From assembly GCF_014649535.1 (NCBI RefSeq), contig NZ_BMTF01000005.1:316488-380487 (forward strand): a DNA stretch of 64,000 bases. The letters are read 5' to 3'. The stretch comes from Streptomyces gelaticus. Its GTDB lineage: Bacteria; Actinomycetota; Actinomycetes; Streptomycetales; Streptomycetaceae. Under the pieces are notes generated by a model. The model worked only from the letters and a program-made list of their open reading frames with translations, did not search any database and was not told the DNA's origin. Of the stretch, positions 8,289 through 16,780 are shown in pieces (within the stretch, counting starts at the first letter, position 1; every line of letters begins with the position of its first letter). The translations under genes were made by a program, and so were the position numbers.

Positions 8289-9617
8289 GTGACCGAGACC
8301 AAGAGCAGAAGTCCGGAGTACCGGATGGCCGCCGGGGCGATGGGCGGCCTCCGGCAGGCGCTCATCCACGACGCGTTCGCCTACCGCCCGATGCCGCCGC
8401 TGCGGACCGACGGCCGGCTGATCCGCCTGCTGCCGGAGCGGATACGGGCGCGCGCCGCATGGGCACCGCACGTGCTGGTGGTGGCGGCGGCGCTCATCAC
8501 CTTCCTGGCGGGGACCGCAGTGGCGGACTTCCCCCTCGGTGAGCTGCTCGCGGTGTTCCCGGCCGGCAGTGTGCTGATGACGCTGGCGAGGCCGGTCGGG
8601 GCGTTCTGGATCTCGTTGCTGCTGACCCCGGTGACCGCAGTGGTCGGTCACGGCGGGTGGCCGTGGGGGCCGAGCTCGTTCTTCGCGCACCTGGTCGTGC
8701 TGGTCGTCGTCGCGGCCAGGACCGGGCCGCGTACCGCCGGCTGGATGTGGGGCCTGACCGTGCTGCTCGGCACGGTCATGGAGAACGCCGTCTGGCGGCC
8801 CGGGACCACCACCGTGGGCATGGCCGTCGTCTCCGCGTTCGCCCTGCTCGTGGTCGCCATGGTGCAGATCCGCCAGGACGCGGAGCGCGAGGTGACCGTG
8901 CAGCGCACCGTGACCGCAGTCGAACGCGATCGGCGCACGCTGCTGGAGGAACGCACCACCATCGCCCGTGAGCTGCACGACGTGGTCGCGCACCACATGT
9001 CGGTCGTCGCGATCCAGGCCGAGGCCGCCCCGTACCGGGTGGAGAATCCGCCGCCCGAGCTGGAGCAGGCCTTCGTCACGATCCGGGAGAACGCCGTCGC
9101 CGCCCTCACCGAGCTGCGCCGGGTTCTCGGTGTCGTACGGGCCGAGGACTACCAGGCCCCGGACGCCCCGCAGCCCACCCTCGCCCAGCTCGACGGGCTC
9201 CTCGCCAATGTCCGCGAGGCGGGCCTGGAGACGGACAAGACGGTCACCGGCGCGGTACGCGAACTGCCGCAGGGCGTCGAGCTGTCGGCGTACCGGATCA
9301 TCCAGGAGGCCCTCAGCAACACCTTGCGGCACGCGCCGGGCGCCACCGCCAAGGTGGAGATCGGCTATGTGCTGGGCGGGCTCGGTGTGCGGGTGGTCAA
9401 CGGGCCGCCCACCGGTCCGGTGAAGCCCTCGCCGGGGGCGGGGCACGGGATCACGGGGATGCGGGAGCGGGTCGCGATGCTGGACGGGGACATGACGGCC
9501 GAGGCGACGGGCGAGGGTGGTTACGAGATCGCCGTGTTCATCCCCGTACAGGCCGGTTCCGAGCCCCGGGAACAGCAGACCGGTTCCGAGCCCCGCGAAC
9601 AGGCGGACCGGGCATGA
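8289..9617 (+). CDS. Sensor histidine kinase, NarL/DesK-type
   Basis: Membrane kinase of 442 aa. About 50 soluble N-terminal residues precede 4-5 hydrophobic segments (residues 55-200), then a coiled linker, the HisKA_3 dimerisation helix ERTTIARELHDVVAHHMSV with phospho-His at residue 230, and an HATPase domain (EALSNTLRHAPG N-box, GHGITGMRERV G-box). The tail has a repeated GSEPREQ. GTG start with GGAGG immediately upstream. Its stop overlaps the start of the regulator (ATGA), so the pair is translationally coupled. The signal is not known. Confidence 0.92.
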   Translation: MTETKSRSPEYRMAAGAMGGLRQALIHDAFAYRPMPPLRTDGRLIRLLPERIRARAAWAPHVLVVAAALITFLAGTAVADFPLGELLAVFPAGSVLMTLARPVGAFWISLLLTPVTAVVGHGGWPWGPSSFFAHLVVLVVVAARTGPRTAGWMWGLTVLLGTVMENAVWRPGTTTVGMAVVSAFALLVVAMVQIRQDAEREVTVQRTVTAVERDRRTLLEERTTIARELHDVVAHHMSVVAIQAEAAPYRVENPPPELEQAFVTIRENAVAALTELRRVLGVVRAEDYQAPDAPQPTLAQLDGLLANVREAGLETDKTVTGAVRELPQGVELSAYRIIQEALSNTLRHAPGATAKVEIGYVLGGLGVRVVNGPPTGPVKPSPGAGHGITGMRERVAMLDGDMTAEATGEGGYEIAVFIPVQAGSEPREQQTGSEPREQADRA

Positions 9618-10291
9618 GCACTCCCACCGCCCCGTCCATCCGGGTGCTGATCGTGGACGACCAGATGATGGTCCGCGAGGGCTTCTCGGTGCTGCTCAAC
9701 GCCATGCCGGGGATCGAGGTCGTCGGCGAGGCGGTCGACGGCCGGCAGGCCGTCGCCCAGGTCGCGGCCCTGCGCCCCGACGTGGTCCTGATGGACATCC
9801 GGATGCCGGAACTCAACGGCATCGAGGCCACCCGCGAGATCGTCGCCGCCGACGCGGACGCCAAGGTGCTGGTGCTGACCACCTTCGACCTCGACGAGTA
9901 CGTGTACCAGGCGCTGCGCGCCGGGGCGTCCGGCTTCCTCCTCAAGGACGCCTCCGCGCGCCAGCTCGCCGATGGAGTACGAGTGGTGGCCGCCGGCGAG
10001 GCGCTGCTCGCCCCGACCGTCACCAAGCGGCTGATCAACGAGTTCTCGAAGCTCGCGCAGACCCCGCGCTCGCCCGCCCTCGCCCGGGTCGGCGACCTCA
10101 CCGAGCGCGAGACGGAGGTGCTCGTCCTGATCGCGCAGGGCCGGTCCAACGCCGAGATCGCCTCGCATCTGGTGGTCGCCGAGTCCACCATCAAGACGCA
10201 TGTGAGCCGCATCCTGGTGAAGCTGGGGCTGCGCGACCGCACCCAGGCGGCCGTCTTCGCGTACGAGGCCCGGCTGGTCACACCCTCCTGA
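9614..10291 (+). CDS. Response regulator, NarL/LuxR family
   Basis: 225 aa: receiver domain with acidic pocket (IVDDQMMVREG), phospho-acceptor in VVLMDIRMPELNG (Asp61), the switch Thr (VLTTFDLDEYVYQAL) and the conserved Lys (GFLLKDAS). A linker leads to a C-terminal LuxR helix-turn-helix (LTERETEVLVLIAQGRSN ... VAESTIKTHVSRILVKLGL). Partner of the kinase just upstream (4-base overlap). The regulon is unknown; the adjacent P450 could be a target but nothing in the sequence proves it. Confidence 0.94.
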   Translation: MSTPTAPSIRVLIVDDQMMVREGFSVLLNAMPGIEVVGEAVDGRQAVAQVAALRPDVVLMDIRMPELNGIEATREIVAADADAKVLVLTTFDLDEYVYQALRAGASGFLLKDASARQLADGVRVVAAGEALLAPTVTKRLINEFSKLAQTPRSPALARVGDLTERETEVLVLIAQGRSNAEIASHLVVAESTIKTHVSRILVKLGLRDRTQAAVFAYEARLVTPS

Positions 10292-10350
10292 GCACGCCGG
10301 CCCCGCGCGCGTGGGTGCGGGGTGGGTGGTCGGCGGCGGCGGGGTGCGGT

Positions 10351-10356
10351 TAGCGT
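10351..10356 (+). promoter_or_regulatory. Candidate -10 element of a leaderless P450 transcript
   Basis: TAGCGT ends 6 bases before the ATG at 10363 and there is no ribosome-binding site, the usual layout of a leaderless actinomycete mRNA. No convincing -35 hexamer. Confidence 0.4.
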
Positions 10357-10362
10357 CCGCCT

Positions 10363-11592
10363 ATGCACCCGTCTCACCGTTCCGCGGCCGATGCCCGCTT
10401 CGACCCCTGGTCCCCGGCCTTCGTCGCCGACCCGTACCCCGCCTACGCCGTGCTGCGCGCCACCGGCCGGGTGCACCGCTTCGAGCCGACCGACCAGTGG
10501 CTGATCCCGCACCACGCCGATGTGTCCGCGCTGCTGCGCGACCGCCGCCTGGGCCGCACGTATCTGCACCGTTTCACCCACGAGGAATTCGGCCGCACGC
10601 CGCCGCCCGCCGAGCACGAGCCCTTCCAGACCCTCAACGGGCAGGGGCTGCTCGACCTGGAGGCCCCCGACCACACCCGGATCCGGCGCCTGGTCTCCAA
10701 GGCGTTCACCCCGCGTACGGTCGAGCAGCTCGTCCCGACCGTGCGGCGGCTGGCCGCCGAGCTGGTCGACTCCTTCGTCGAGGCGGGCGGCGGCGATCTG
10801 CTCACGGCGGTCGCCGAGCCGCTGCCGGTGGCCGTCATCGCCGAGATGCTCGGCATTCCGGAGTCCGACCGGGCCCCTTTGCGGCCCTGGTCCGCGGCGA
10901 TCTGCGGAATGTTCGAACTGAACCCGTCCGAGGAGACCGCCCGCGCCGCAGTCCGCGCCTCGCTCGACTTCTCCGCGTATCTGCGCGAGCTGATCGAGGA
11001 GCGGCGCAAGAACCCCGGTACGGATCTCATCTCCGCGCTCATCGCCGCCCACGACGAGGGGGAGCGGCTGAGCGAGCAGGAGATGATCTCCACCTGTGTG
11101 CTGCTGCTGAATGCCGGCCACGAGGCGACCGTCAACACCACCGTGAACGGCTGGTGGACCCTGCTGCGCCACCCCGAGCAGCTGGCCGCGTTGCGCGCCG
11201 ACCACGGGTTGCTGCCGACGGCGATCGAGGAGCTGATGCGGTACGACACCCCGTTGCAGATGTTCGAGCGCTGGGTCCTGGACGACATCGAGATCGACGG
11301 CACGGTCATTCCGCGCGGCTCGGAGGTGGCCCTGCTCTTCGGCTCCGCCAACCGCGACCCGGCCCGCTTCACCGCCCCGGACACGCTGGACCTGGCCCGG
11401 CGGGACAACCCGCACATCACCTTCGGGGCCGGCATCCACTTCTGCCTGGGCGCCCCGCTGGCCCGGGTCGAGCTGGCCGCGTCCTTCGGCGAGCTGCTGC
11501 GCCGCGCCCCGGCCATGCGGCCGGCGGCCGAACCGGAGTGGAACCCGGGCTATGTGATCAGGGGGTTGAAGGAACTCCGCGTGGAGCTGTGA
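10363..11592 (+). CDS. Cytochrome P450 (CYP107-like)
   Basis: Soluble bacterial P450 of 409 aa. I-helix oxygen-activation motif LLLNAGHEATVNT, ExxR segment in AIEELMRYDTP, PERF-like region FGSANRDPARFTAP, and haem loop FGAGIHFCLGAPLARVE with thiolate Cys361. It needs a ferredoxin and reductase, which are not encoded nearby. Its position matches the CYP107U subfamily gene of S. coelicolor (from memory), reported to affect sporulation; that link is an inference. Probably leaderless, since TAGCGT abuts the ATG. Confidence 0.9.
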   Translation: MHPSHRSAADARFDPWSPAFVADPYPAYAVLRATGRVHRFEPTDQWLIPHHADVSALLRDRRLGRTYLHRFTHEEFGRTPPPAEHEPFQTLNGQGLLDLEAPDHTRIRRLVSKAFTPRTVEQLVPTVRRLAAELVDSFVEAGGGDLLTAVAEPLPVAVIAEMLGIPESDRAPLRPWSAAICGMFELNPSEETARAAVRASLDFSAYLRELIEERRKNPGTDLISALIAAHDEGERLSEQEMISTCVLLLNAGHEATVNTTVNGWWTLLRHPEQLAALRADHGLLPTAIEELMRYDTPLQMFERWVLDDIEIDGTVIPRGSEVALLFGSANRDPARFTAPDTLDLARRDNPHITFGAGIHFCLGAPLARVELAASFGELLRRAPAMRPAAEPEWNPGYVIRGLKELRVEL

Positions 11593-11704
11593 CGCGCATG
11601 GAGCTGTGACGGGAGTTGCGAGCGAGAACGGGGGGCGTCGGGAGCGGGGGCGTCGGGAGCGGGGCGGCGGCGTGGCCGCGAGCGGGACGTGGGCCGGGCT
11701 GCGC

Positions 11705-12034
11705 TCAGCATCCCGGTCCGCAGGCCAGGGGCGGGCCCTCCAGCACGTCGAAGGCCACCCCGAAACCGGTGAGGGCGGCGAGCACGGCCGCCGCCCCGAG
11801 CGCCCGCCGCCACTTCCGCCCCGCGAGGGCGACGAGGGCGAGCCCGGCCGTGATGCCGCCGAGCGCCATGACCGGCAGCCCGAGCCAGAGCACGTTCCAC
11901 TCCGTCGCGCCCTCGAAGCCGCCGAAGATGCCGCGCCTGCCGTACGGCGCCCAGGCGAGTGTCCCGGCGACCCCGCCCGCGGCGACGACCAGGCATCCGG
12001 CGAGGCCACGGACGGCTTCGCTTCGGTTCTCCAT
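11705..12034 (-). CDS. Small membrane protein, unknown function
   Basis: 109 aa with three hydrophobic segments: about residues 9-27 (LAGCLVVAAGGVAGTLAWAP), 44-65 (VLWLGLPVMALGGITAGLAL) and 73-95 (ALGAAAVLAALTGFGVAF). It ends with a Cys-containing tail (PPLACGPGC). ATG at 12034 chosen because translation begins directly before the first TM segment. It is convergent with the P450 gene, and its upstream region is the degenerate tandem-repeat block. No family recognised. Confidence 0.65.
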   Translation of the reverse strand: MENRSEAVRGLAGCLVVAAGGVAGTLAWAPYGRRGIFGGFEGATEWNVLWLGLPVMALGGITAGLALVALAGRKWRRALGAAAVLAALTGFGVAFDVLEGPPLACGPGC

Positions 12035-12096
12035 GAACGGAGTGACGCAGGGCCACCCCGGCGGGGTTGCACCCGCCGGGGCTCTCTGCCCCGCGT

Positions 12097-12329
12097 CACC
12101 GTCAGGGCCCGCGACCCTCGGTTCCCGCGTCACCGTCAGGCCCTGTGCTGCCGTCGGATCTTGTGCTGCCGTCAGGTCCTGTGTTGCCGTCAGGTCCCGC
12201 GACGGTGAGTGCCCGCGCCGCCGTCAGGTCCCGCGACCGTCAGTGCCCGCGCCGCCGTCAGGCCCTGTGCCACCGTCAAGTCCCGGCGTCACCATCCGGT
12301 CCCGCGCCGCCGTCCGGCCCTGCGTCACC
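12097..12329. repeat. Degenerate 18-bp tandem-repeat block (minisatellite-like)
   Basis: About a dozen imperfect units built on GCCGTCAGGTCC follow each other. The clearest three consecutive 18-mers start at 12145, 12163 and 12181 and read GTGCTGCCGTCGGATCTT, GTGCTGCCGTCAGGTCCT and GTGTTGCCGTCAGGTCCC. Further copies with 16-19 base spacing run to the stop codon of the ABC permease. It fills the whole gap between two minus-strand genes. The frame is open on several registers, but there is no start with an RBS and no recognisable protein. Confidence 0.75.
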
Positions 12330-13964
12330 TCAGGTCAGGACATCGCGCCTGCGCAGTGCCCCCATCCCGGCCCCGACCAGCACCGCTGCAGCGGCGGTGA
12401 GTGCGAGCACCGGGCCCCATTCCATTCCCGTGCCGCCCGGCAGCTTCGGCAGATGCGTGAACGGTGATATGTCCATCACCGCCTGCGGCATGTCGACGGC
12501 GGGCCCGAGCCACCCCAGGGCCAGACAGATCCCGGCGAAGCCCCAGGCCGCCACAGCCGCCTTCGGAAACGCCCCGTACAGCAGGACCGCCACCCCGCCC
12601 AGCAGCCAGATCGCCGGCAACTGCGCCAGCGACGCCCCGAGCACGGCCGGGAGTTCGTGGCCGTAGCCGGCGGCCAGGCCGAGGCCGCCTACCGTCATGA
12701 GCAGGGCCGCCCCGCCGAACGCGATGACCAGATGACCGGCCGCCCACCCGATCCGTCCCACTGCGCCCGCCAGTACCGGCTCGGCGCGCCCGGCGGTCTC
12801 CTCGCCGTGCAGCCGCAGCACCGACGCGACGATGTACAGCGCCGCGACCATCCCGAGCACGGAGACCATGGCGGCGAGGAACGCGTCGGTCAGTCCGGCC
12901 TGCCCGCCCATCCGCTCGAAGATCTCCCGGGTCTTCGCGTTGTCACCGACGAGATCGGCCGCCCCGCCGGTCAGCCCGCCGAAGGCGACACCGACCACGG
13001 CGAAGGAAAGCACCCATCCGGTCAGCGCACCGCGCTGGAGCCGCAGTGCGAGGCCGAACGCCGTGGCGATCCGCCCCTGCGCGGGCCCCGGTCTGGTGGC
13101 CAGGAAGCTCATCCCGACATCGCGCCGCCCGGCGAGGCCGTACGCGATGACGGCCTGGACCGCCACGGCCACCGCGAGAACGAGCAGCACCCACCAGCGC
13201 TCGTCCGCATACGCCCGTACGTTCTCCGCCCAGCCGATGGGGGAGAGCCAGGTCAGCACGGACGAGCCGTCGTCCGCCGCCGAGTCGCCCGCCGCCTTCA
13301 GGACGAACGCGGCACCGATCACCGCCGCCGTCAGCCCCTTGGCGAGCCGGGCGCTCTCGGTGAACTGCGCGGCGATCGCGGCCGTGCAGGCGAACAGCAC
13401 ACCCGTCCCGGCGACCGCCAGGGCGAGAGCCACCGCCCCGGCGCCGCCCGCGCCGGCCCCCGCCAGGCCCGCCGCGAGCACCAGCGCCAGTGCCACGTTC
13501 GCGATCACCGCGGTGAGGAGCGCGGCGGTCAGTGGGGCGCGGCGTCCCACCATCGCGGAGGAGAGCATCTCCTGGCGGCCGGTCTCCTCTTCCTCCCGGG
13601 TGTGCCGGATGACGACGATCAGGCTCATCACGGCCGCCAGCACCGCTCCGAAGGCGGCCATCCGCCAGCTCACGAGGCCGCCGACCGAGTCGTCGAAGAC
13701 CGGTCCGTACATCGCCCGGACCGAGCTGTTTCCGTTCATCGACGCGGCGAGTTCGGCGCGCTGGGCGGCGGTGTCGTACAGCGAGGCGATGGAGCTGCCG
13801 ACGGAGGAGAAGGAGCCACCGAGCGCGAGCACCCAGATCGGCAGCATGATCCGGTCGCGCCTCAGTGCGAGCCGCAGCAGGATCCATGTCCCGGCGAGCT
13901 GTCCGGTGCTGGCCCGGCTCCGGTGCCGGGTGCCGGCCGGGACGGTCGTGGTCACGGCGGTCAT
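12330..13964 (-). CDS. ABC-2 type exporter permease (fused two-half membrane subunit)
   Basis: 544-aa integral membrane protein with roughly twelve hydrophobic helices in two similar halves, as in Streptomyces multidrug/antibiotic exporter permeases of the TipN/BerB-like class. Cytoplasmic N-terminus ([25 protein letters not shown]), then a large extracytoplasmic loop ([20 protein letters not shown]). ATG 13964 overlaps the stop of the ATPase gene by 4 bases, so they form a coupled operon. The substrate is unknown; the local regulator suggests a cytotoxic ligand. Confidence 0.85.
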   Translation of the reverse strand: MTAVTTTVPAGTRHRSRASTGQLAGTWILLRLALRRDRIMLPIWVLALGGSFSSVGSSIASLYDTAAQRAELAASMNGNSSVRAMYGPVFDDSVGGLVSWRMAAFGAVLAAVMSLIVVIRHTREEEETGRQEMLSSAMVGRRAPLTAALLTAVIANVALALVLAAGLAGAGAGGAGAVALALAVAGTGVLFACTAAIAAQFTESARLAKGLTAAVIGAAFVLKAAGDSAADDGSSVLTWLSPIGWAENVRAYADERWWVLLVLAVAVAVQAVIAYGLAGRRDVGMSFLATRPGPAQGRIATAFGLALRLQRGALTGWVLSFAVVGVAFGGLTGGAADLVGDNAKTREIFERMGGQAGLTDAFLAAMVSVLGMVAALYIVASVLRLHGEETAGRAEPVLAGAVGRIGWAAGHLVIAFGGAALLMTVGGLGLAAGYGHELPAVLGASLAQLPAIWLLGGVAVLLYGAFPKAAVAAWGFAGICLALGWLGPAVDMPQAVMDISPFTHLPKLPGGTGMEWGPVLALTAAAAVLVGAGMGALRRRDVLT

Positions 13965-14884
13965 CGCGCAGCCACCCCCTTGCCTTCGCCGCTCCCGGGC
14001 GCCTCCGCCGCGTAGTGGCGCAGGAACAGCTGCTCCAGTGTGGGTGGGGTGCTGGTCAGCGTCCGTACGCCCGAGGCGGAGAGCGACTTGAGCACGGCGT
14101 CCAGCTTGTCCGTGTCGACCTGGAGCGTGACCCGCAGGCCCTGGACGTCGAGGTCGTGGACGCCGGGCAGACGGGCGAGCCCATCGGGCGGGCCGGCCAG
14201 CTCGGCGCTGATGTTCGTACGCGTCAGATGGCGCATGTCGGCCAGCGAACCGGTCTCCACCGTCCGCCCCTGACGGATGATGCTGACCCGGTCGCAGAGA
14301 GTCTCGACCTCGCTGAGGATGTGGCTGGAGAGCAGGACCGTCCGGCCGCGCGCACGCTCTTCGGCGACGCAGTCCTGGAAGACCTCCTCCATCAGCGGGT
14401 CGAGCCCGCTGGTCGGTTCGTCCAGGATCAGCAGATCCACGTCGGAGGCGAAGGCGGCGACGAGGGCGACCTTCTGGCGGTTGCCCTTGGAGTACGTACG
14501 CCCCTTCTTCGTCGGGTCGAGCTCGAACCGGTCGACGAGGTCGGCGCGCCGGGTCCGGTCGAGGCCGCCGCGCAGGCTCCCGTACAGGTCGATCACCTCG
14601 CCGCCGGAGAGGTTGCGCCACAGCGTGACGTCGCCCGGGACGTAGGCGACCTTGCGGTGGAGCTCCACCGCGTCGCGCCACGGGTCGCGGCCGAGCAGCT
14701 GGGCGGCGCCGGCGTCGGCCCGCAGCAGACCCAGCAGTACCCGGATGGTGGTGGACTTCCCGGAGCCGTTGGGCCCGAGGAAGCCGTGGACCTCGCCGGC
14801 CTCGACGGTGAGGTCGAGCCCGTCCAGCGCGTGTGTCCGACCGAACGACTTGTGCAGTCCGGCCACCGTGATTGCCATCGTCAT
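13961..14884 (-). CDS. ABC transporter ATP-binding protein
   Basis: 307 aa. Walker [12 protein letters not shown]-loop region [13 protein letters not shown], signature [14 protein letters not shown] (divergent from LSGGQ), Walker [14 protein letters not shown] and H-switch [11 protein letters not shown], followed by a C-terminal extension (about residues 215-307) common in drug exporters. A GTG further upstream (14908) lies inside the operator, so the ATG at 14884 (or 14878) is the likely start. With TAGCGT at 14896-14901 the mRNA would be nearly leaderless. Confidence 0.9.
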   Translation of the reverse strand: MTMAITVAGLHKSFGRTHALDGLDLTVEAGEVHGFLGPNGSGKSTTIRVLLGLLRADAGAAQLLGRDPWRDAVELHRKVAYVPGDVTLWRNLSGGEVIDLYGSLRGGLDRTRRADLVDRFELDPTKKGRTYSKGNRQKVALVAAFASDVDLLILDEPTSGLDPLMEEVFQDCVAEERARGRTVLLSSHILSEVETLCDRVSIIRQGRTVETGSLADMRHLTRTNISAELAGPPDGLARLPGVHDLDVQGLRVTLQVDTDKLDAVLKSLSASGVRTLTSTPPTLEQLFLRHYAAEAPGSGEGKGVAAR

Positions 14885-14895
14885 GTTTTGAACGT

Positions 14896-14924
14896 ACGCT
14901 ACTTTCACAAATTTGTGAAGTTAA
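14896..14924 (-). promoter_or_regulatory. ABC-exporter promoter with operator filling the spacer
   Basis: On the minus strand TTAACT (-35, 14924-14919) and TAGCGT (-10, 14901-14896) are separated by exactly 17 bp. That spacer is occupied by the perfect 16-bp palindrome TTCACAAATTTGTGAA (14904-14919). This is a textbook layout for steric repression, and the divergent GbsR/MarR gene is the obvious repressor. Confidence 0.78.
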
Positions 14925-14984
14925 GGAAGCGTATAAAGTTGGCGTTGTGGCGGGGGCGGGGAAGACAGGGGAGACGATCGGGCG

Positions 14985-15515
14985 ATGACCAGCGAAACCG
15001 AACAGAGCGTGAGCTCCGGGCGTGACGCGGAGGCCGTGTCGCGGTTCGTGGAGCGGTTCGCGTCCGAGATGACCGAGGCGGGGATGCAGCGGATGGCGTC
15101 CCGGGTCTTCGCCGCGCTCCTCGCGGACGACGACGGCTCCATGACCTCCGCCGAGCTCGCCATGGCGCTGCAGATCAGCCCGGCGGCCGTGTCCGGCGCG
15201 GTCAACTACCTCACGCAGGTCAGCATGGTCGGCCGCGAGCGCGAGCCGGGCTCGCGCCGCGACCGCTACCGCCTGCACGACGAGGTCTGGTACACCACGT
15301 TCACCAACCGCGACCGGGTGCTGACCCGCTGGGAGAGCACCCTCAAGGAGGGCGTCCGCATCCTGGGCGAGGACACCCCGGCCGGCGCCCGGATCGCCGA
15401 GACGGTGGCGTTCTTCGAGTTCCTGCAGGCGGAGCTGGCCGGGGCGATGGACCGCTGGCACGAGCACCGCAAGACGCTCGGCCTTCCGGCCCGCGACGGG
15501 CACGCGAACGCCTGA
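14985..15515 (+). CDS. GbsR/MarR-family winged-helix regulator
   Basis: 176 aa. After an amphipathic N-terminal dimerisation helix (DAEAVSRFVERFASEMTEAG) comes a winged helix (LLADDDGSMTSAELAMALQISPAAVSGAVNYLTQVSMVGREREPGSRRDRYRL) and C-terminal dimer helices. It is divergent from the ABC exporter with the palindromic operator between them, so it most likely represses the exporter and itself and is released by a transported ligand. GGGGAG upstream of ATG. Confidence 0.88.
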   Translation: MTSETEQSVSSGRDAEAVSRFVERFASEMTEAGMQRMASRVFAALLADDDGSMTSAELAMALQISPAAVSGAVNYLTQVSMVGREREPGSRRDRYRLHDEVWYTTFTNRDRVLTRWESTLKEGVRILGEDTPAGARIAETVAFFEFLQAELAGAMDRWHEHRKTLGLPARDGHANA

Positions 15516-15587
15516 CGGGCCCGCGACCGCCTGACGCGTGGACGCGCTATCGCCTGACTGACGGGCACGCGCGAACGCCTGACGGGC
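15495..15587 (+). repeat. Imperfect duplication of the 3' end of the GbsR gene
   Basis: The 26 bases covering the last codons and stop (15495-15520) recur at 15560-15587 with a 2-base insertion. Between them are further GCCTGACGCG/GCCTGACTGACGG variants. This is probably slippage or local duplication; it has no coding role and no clear hairpin. Confidence 0.6.
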
Positions 15588-15736
15588 CTGTGGGCGCTGT
15601 GGCAAGCGGCGCGGGGCCCGACAGGCGGGTGTGCGCGCCCGTCACATCGGGCCGGGGATCATTTCCGCCAGGGTGGCGAGGCCGCACCGATTCCGATCGC
15701 CGAGGGGAGCACACGCTTTCGCCCCCTGGGCGGAAG

Positions 15737-16594
15737 CTACCCTTCCGCCACCGGCAGCATCAGTCCCCAGGCGCCCGCCCGCACCGTCCAGGTCCGCGTC
15801 CGCACCGGGCCGCCGACCTGGATGTCCGCCCGGTAGCGGAAGTCCGCGCCCGAGACCGTGACGGCCTTCGCCTCCGTCGTCACCGGATCGGCCGACGGCG
15901 GGCGGATCACCACCTCCGCGAGGCCCCCGTCGCCGCCCTGCGAGGTCACGGTCACCGATTCGACCGGGCGGTCCAGGTCGTTCAGCAGGACGCCGTCGGC
16001 CTCGACCCGCAGCCGGTGCGTGGGCGGCGGGGCGGCGGGTGTCGCCGGAGCGGGGCGCACCAGGGTGCGGACCAGATTGCGGCAGGTGTCCCAGACCGCG
16101 GTGACCCCCGTGTGCCCGGCCGCCGCGCCCGGCAGCGTGCTCAGGGCCGGGATGTGCAGCGCGCCCAGGACCACGCCGTCGCTGTCGTCGACCAGCAGGT
16201 CCAGCTTGCGCGCTGCGCCGTCCAGCGCGGTGCGCGCCGCCGCCACCGCGCCCATCGGCACGCCGAGCGAATGGGCGAGTTCCAGCGCGGCCGCAGTGCC
16301 GACCGGGACCAGCGAGAGCGTGCTCCCGCCCGGCTCCCGCTCCCGGTGCAACTGGGCCACCGCCCGCCGCAGCGCACGGTCGTCGCCGACCACCACCGGC
16401 CGTCGACTGCCCCGGCGGGACAGGGCACGGGCGAATTCCTCGGGCCCGTCGGGCAGGCAGATCTTGGCGTGTGAACCGGCGCTCAGCACGTCCTTCGCGA
16501 TACGCACGGACTCGCCGTCGGTCCGGCGGGCGACCGGGTCGATGACCACCAGCAGCTGGTGCGCACCGTCGCCGGGGGGCTGGGCAGCCGACAC
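15737..16594 (-). CDS. Diacylglycerol kinase-like protein (DAGK catalytic-domain family)
   Basis: 285 aa. N-terminal nucleotide-binding-like part (LLVVIDPVARRTDGESVRIAKDVL, VVVGDDRALRRAVAQL), a GTA-containing loop (LVPVGTAAALELAHSLG) where active lipid kinases carry GTxNDxA, then a beta-rich C-terminal lobe. The GGDGT hallmark is not evident, so lipid kinase activity is uncertain. The frame opens at 16627, but GTG 16594 has GAGGAAGGACC upstream and is preferred. It is divergent from purA. Confidence 0.65.
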   Translation of the reverse strand: MSAAQPPGDGAHQLLVVIDPVARRTDGESVRIAKDVLSAGSHAKICLPDGPEEFARALSRRGSRRPVVVGDDRALRRAVAQLHREREPGGSTLSLVPVGTAAALELAHSLGVPMGAVAAARTALDGAARKLDLLVDDSDGVVLGALHIPALSTLPGAAAGHTGVTAVWDTCRNLVRTLVRPAPATPAAPPPTHRLRVEADGVLLNDLDRPVESVTVTSQGGDGGLAEVVIRPPSADPVTTEAKAVTVSGADFRYRADIQVGGPVRTRTWTVRAGAWGLMLPVAEG

Positions 16595-16626
16595 CTCGGT
16601 CCTTCCTCGGGTAGCATCTTGGTGCA

Positions 16627-16658
16627 AGAGCCCCTTGCGCTATTGCGCCAGGGGCTTC
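16627..16658 (+). promoter_or_regulatory. Stable hairpin in the purA leader
   Basis: AGCCCCTTGCGC and GCGCCAGGGGCT pair with a TATT loop and one mismatch. It lies about 120 bases before the purA start and after a possible -10 (TAGCAT, 16610-16615). It could be an attenuator, a small-RNA terminator, or mRNA 5' stabiliser. Confidence 0.5.
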
Positions 16659-16696
16659 GTCTATTCCGGGGCACCCGGTTCGACGGTTCAGGCCTT

Positions 16697-16725
16697 GTCG
16701 TACATCGTCGTACGGCATGTACGAC
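16697..16725. promoter_or_regulatory. Inverted repeat upstream of purA, operator candidate
   Basis: GTCGTACAT (16697-16705) and ATGTACGAC (16717-16725) are a perfect 9-bp inverted repeat with an 11-base spacer that itself contains CGTCGTACG. It lies 56 bases before the purA GTG. The regulator is unknown. Confidence 0.45.
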
Positions 16726-16780
16726 GTTTACGTACGCCCCCTGACCTTGGACATGCCCCGCCCGGAAGGGGTGTACGCCT

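Noticed and set aside
10363..11592. P450 as part of a secondary-metabolite cluster
   Set aside because: No PKS, NRPS, terpene or other biosynthetic core genes nearby; the neighbours are core genes.
12097..12329. CRISPR array
   Set aside because: Units are about 18 bp, adjacent and degenerate with no spacers, and no cas genes are near.
14885..14908. GTG 14908 as start of the ABC ATPase
   Set aside because: It lies within the operator palindrome and upstream of the likely transcription start; ATG 14884 fits better.
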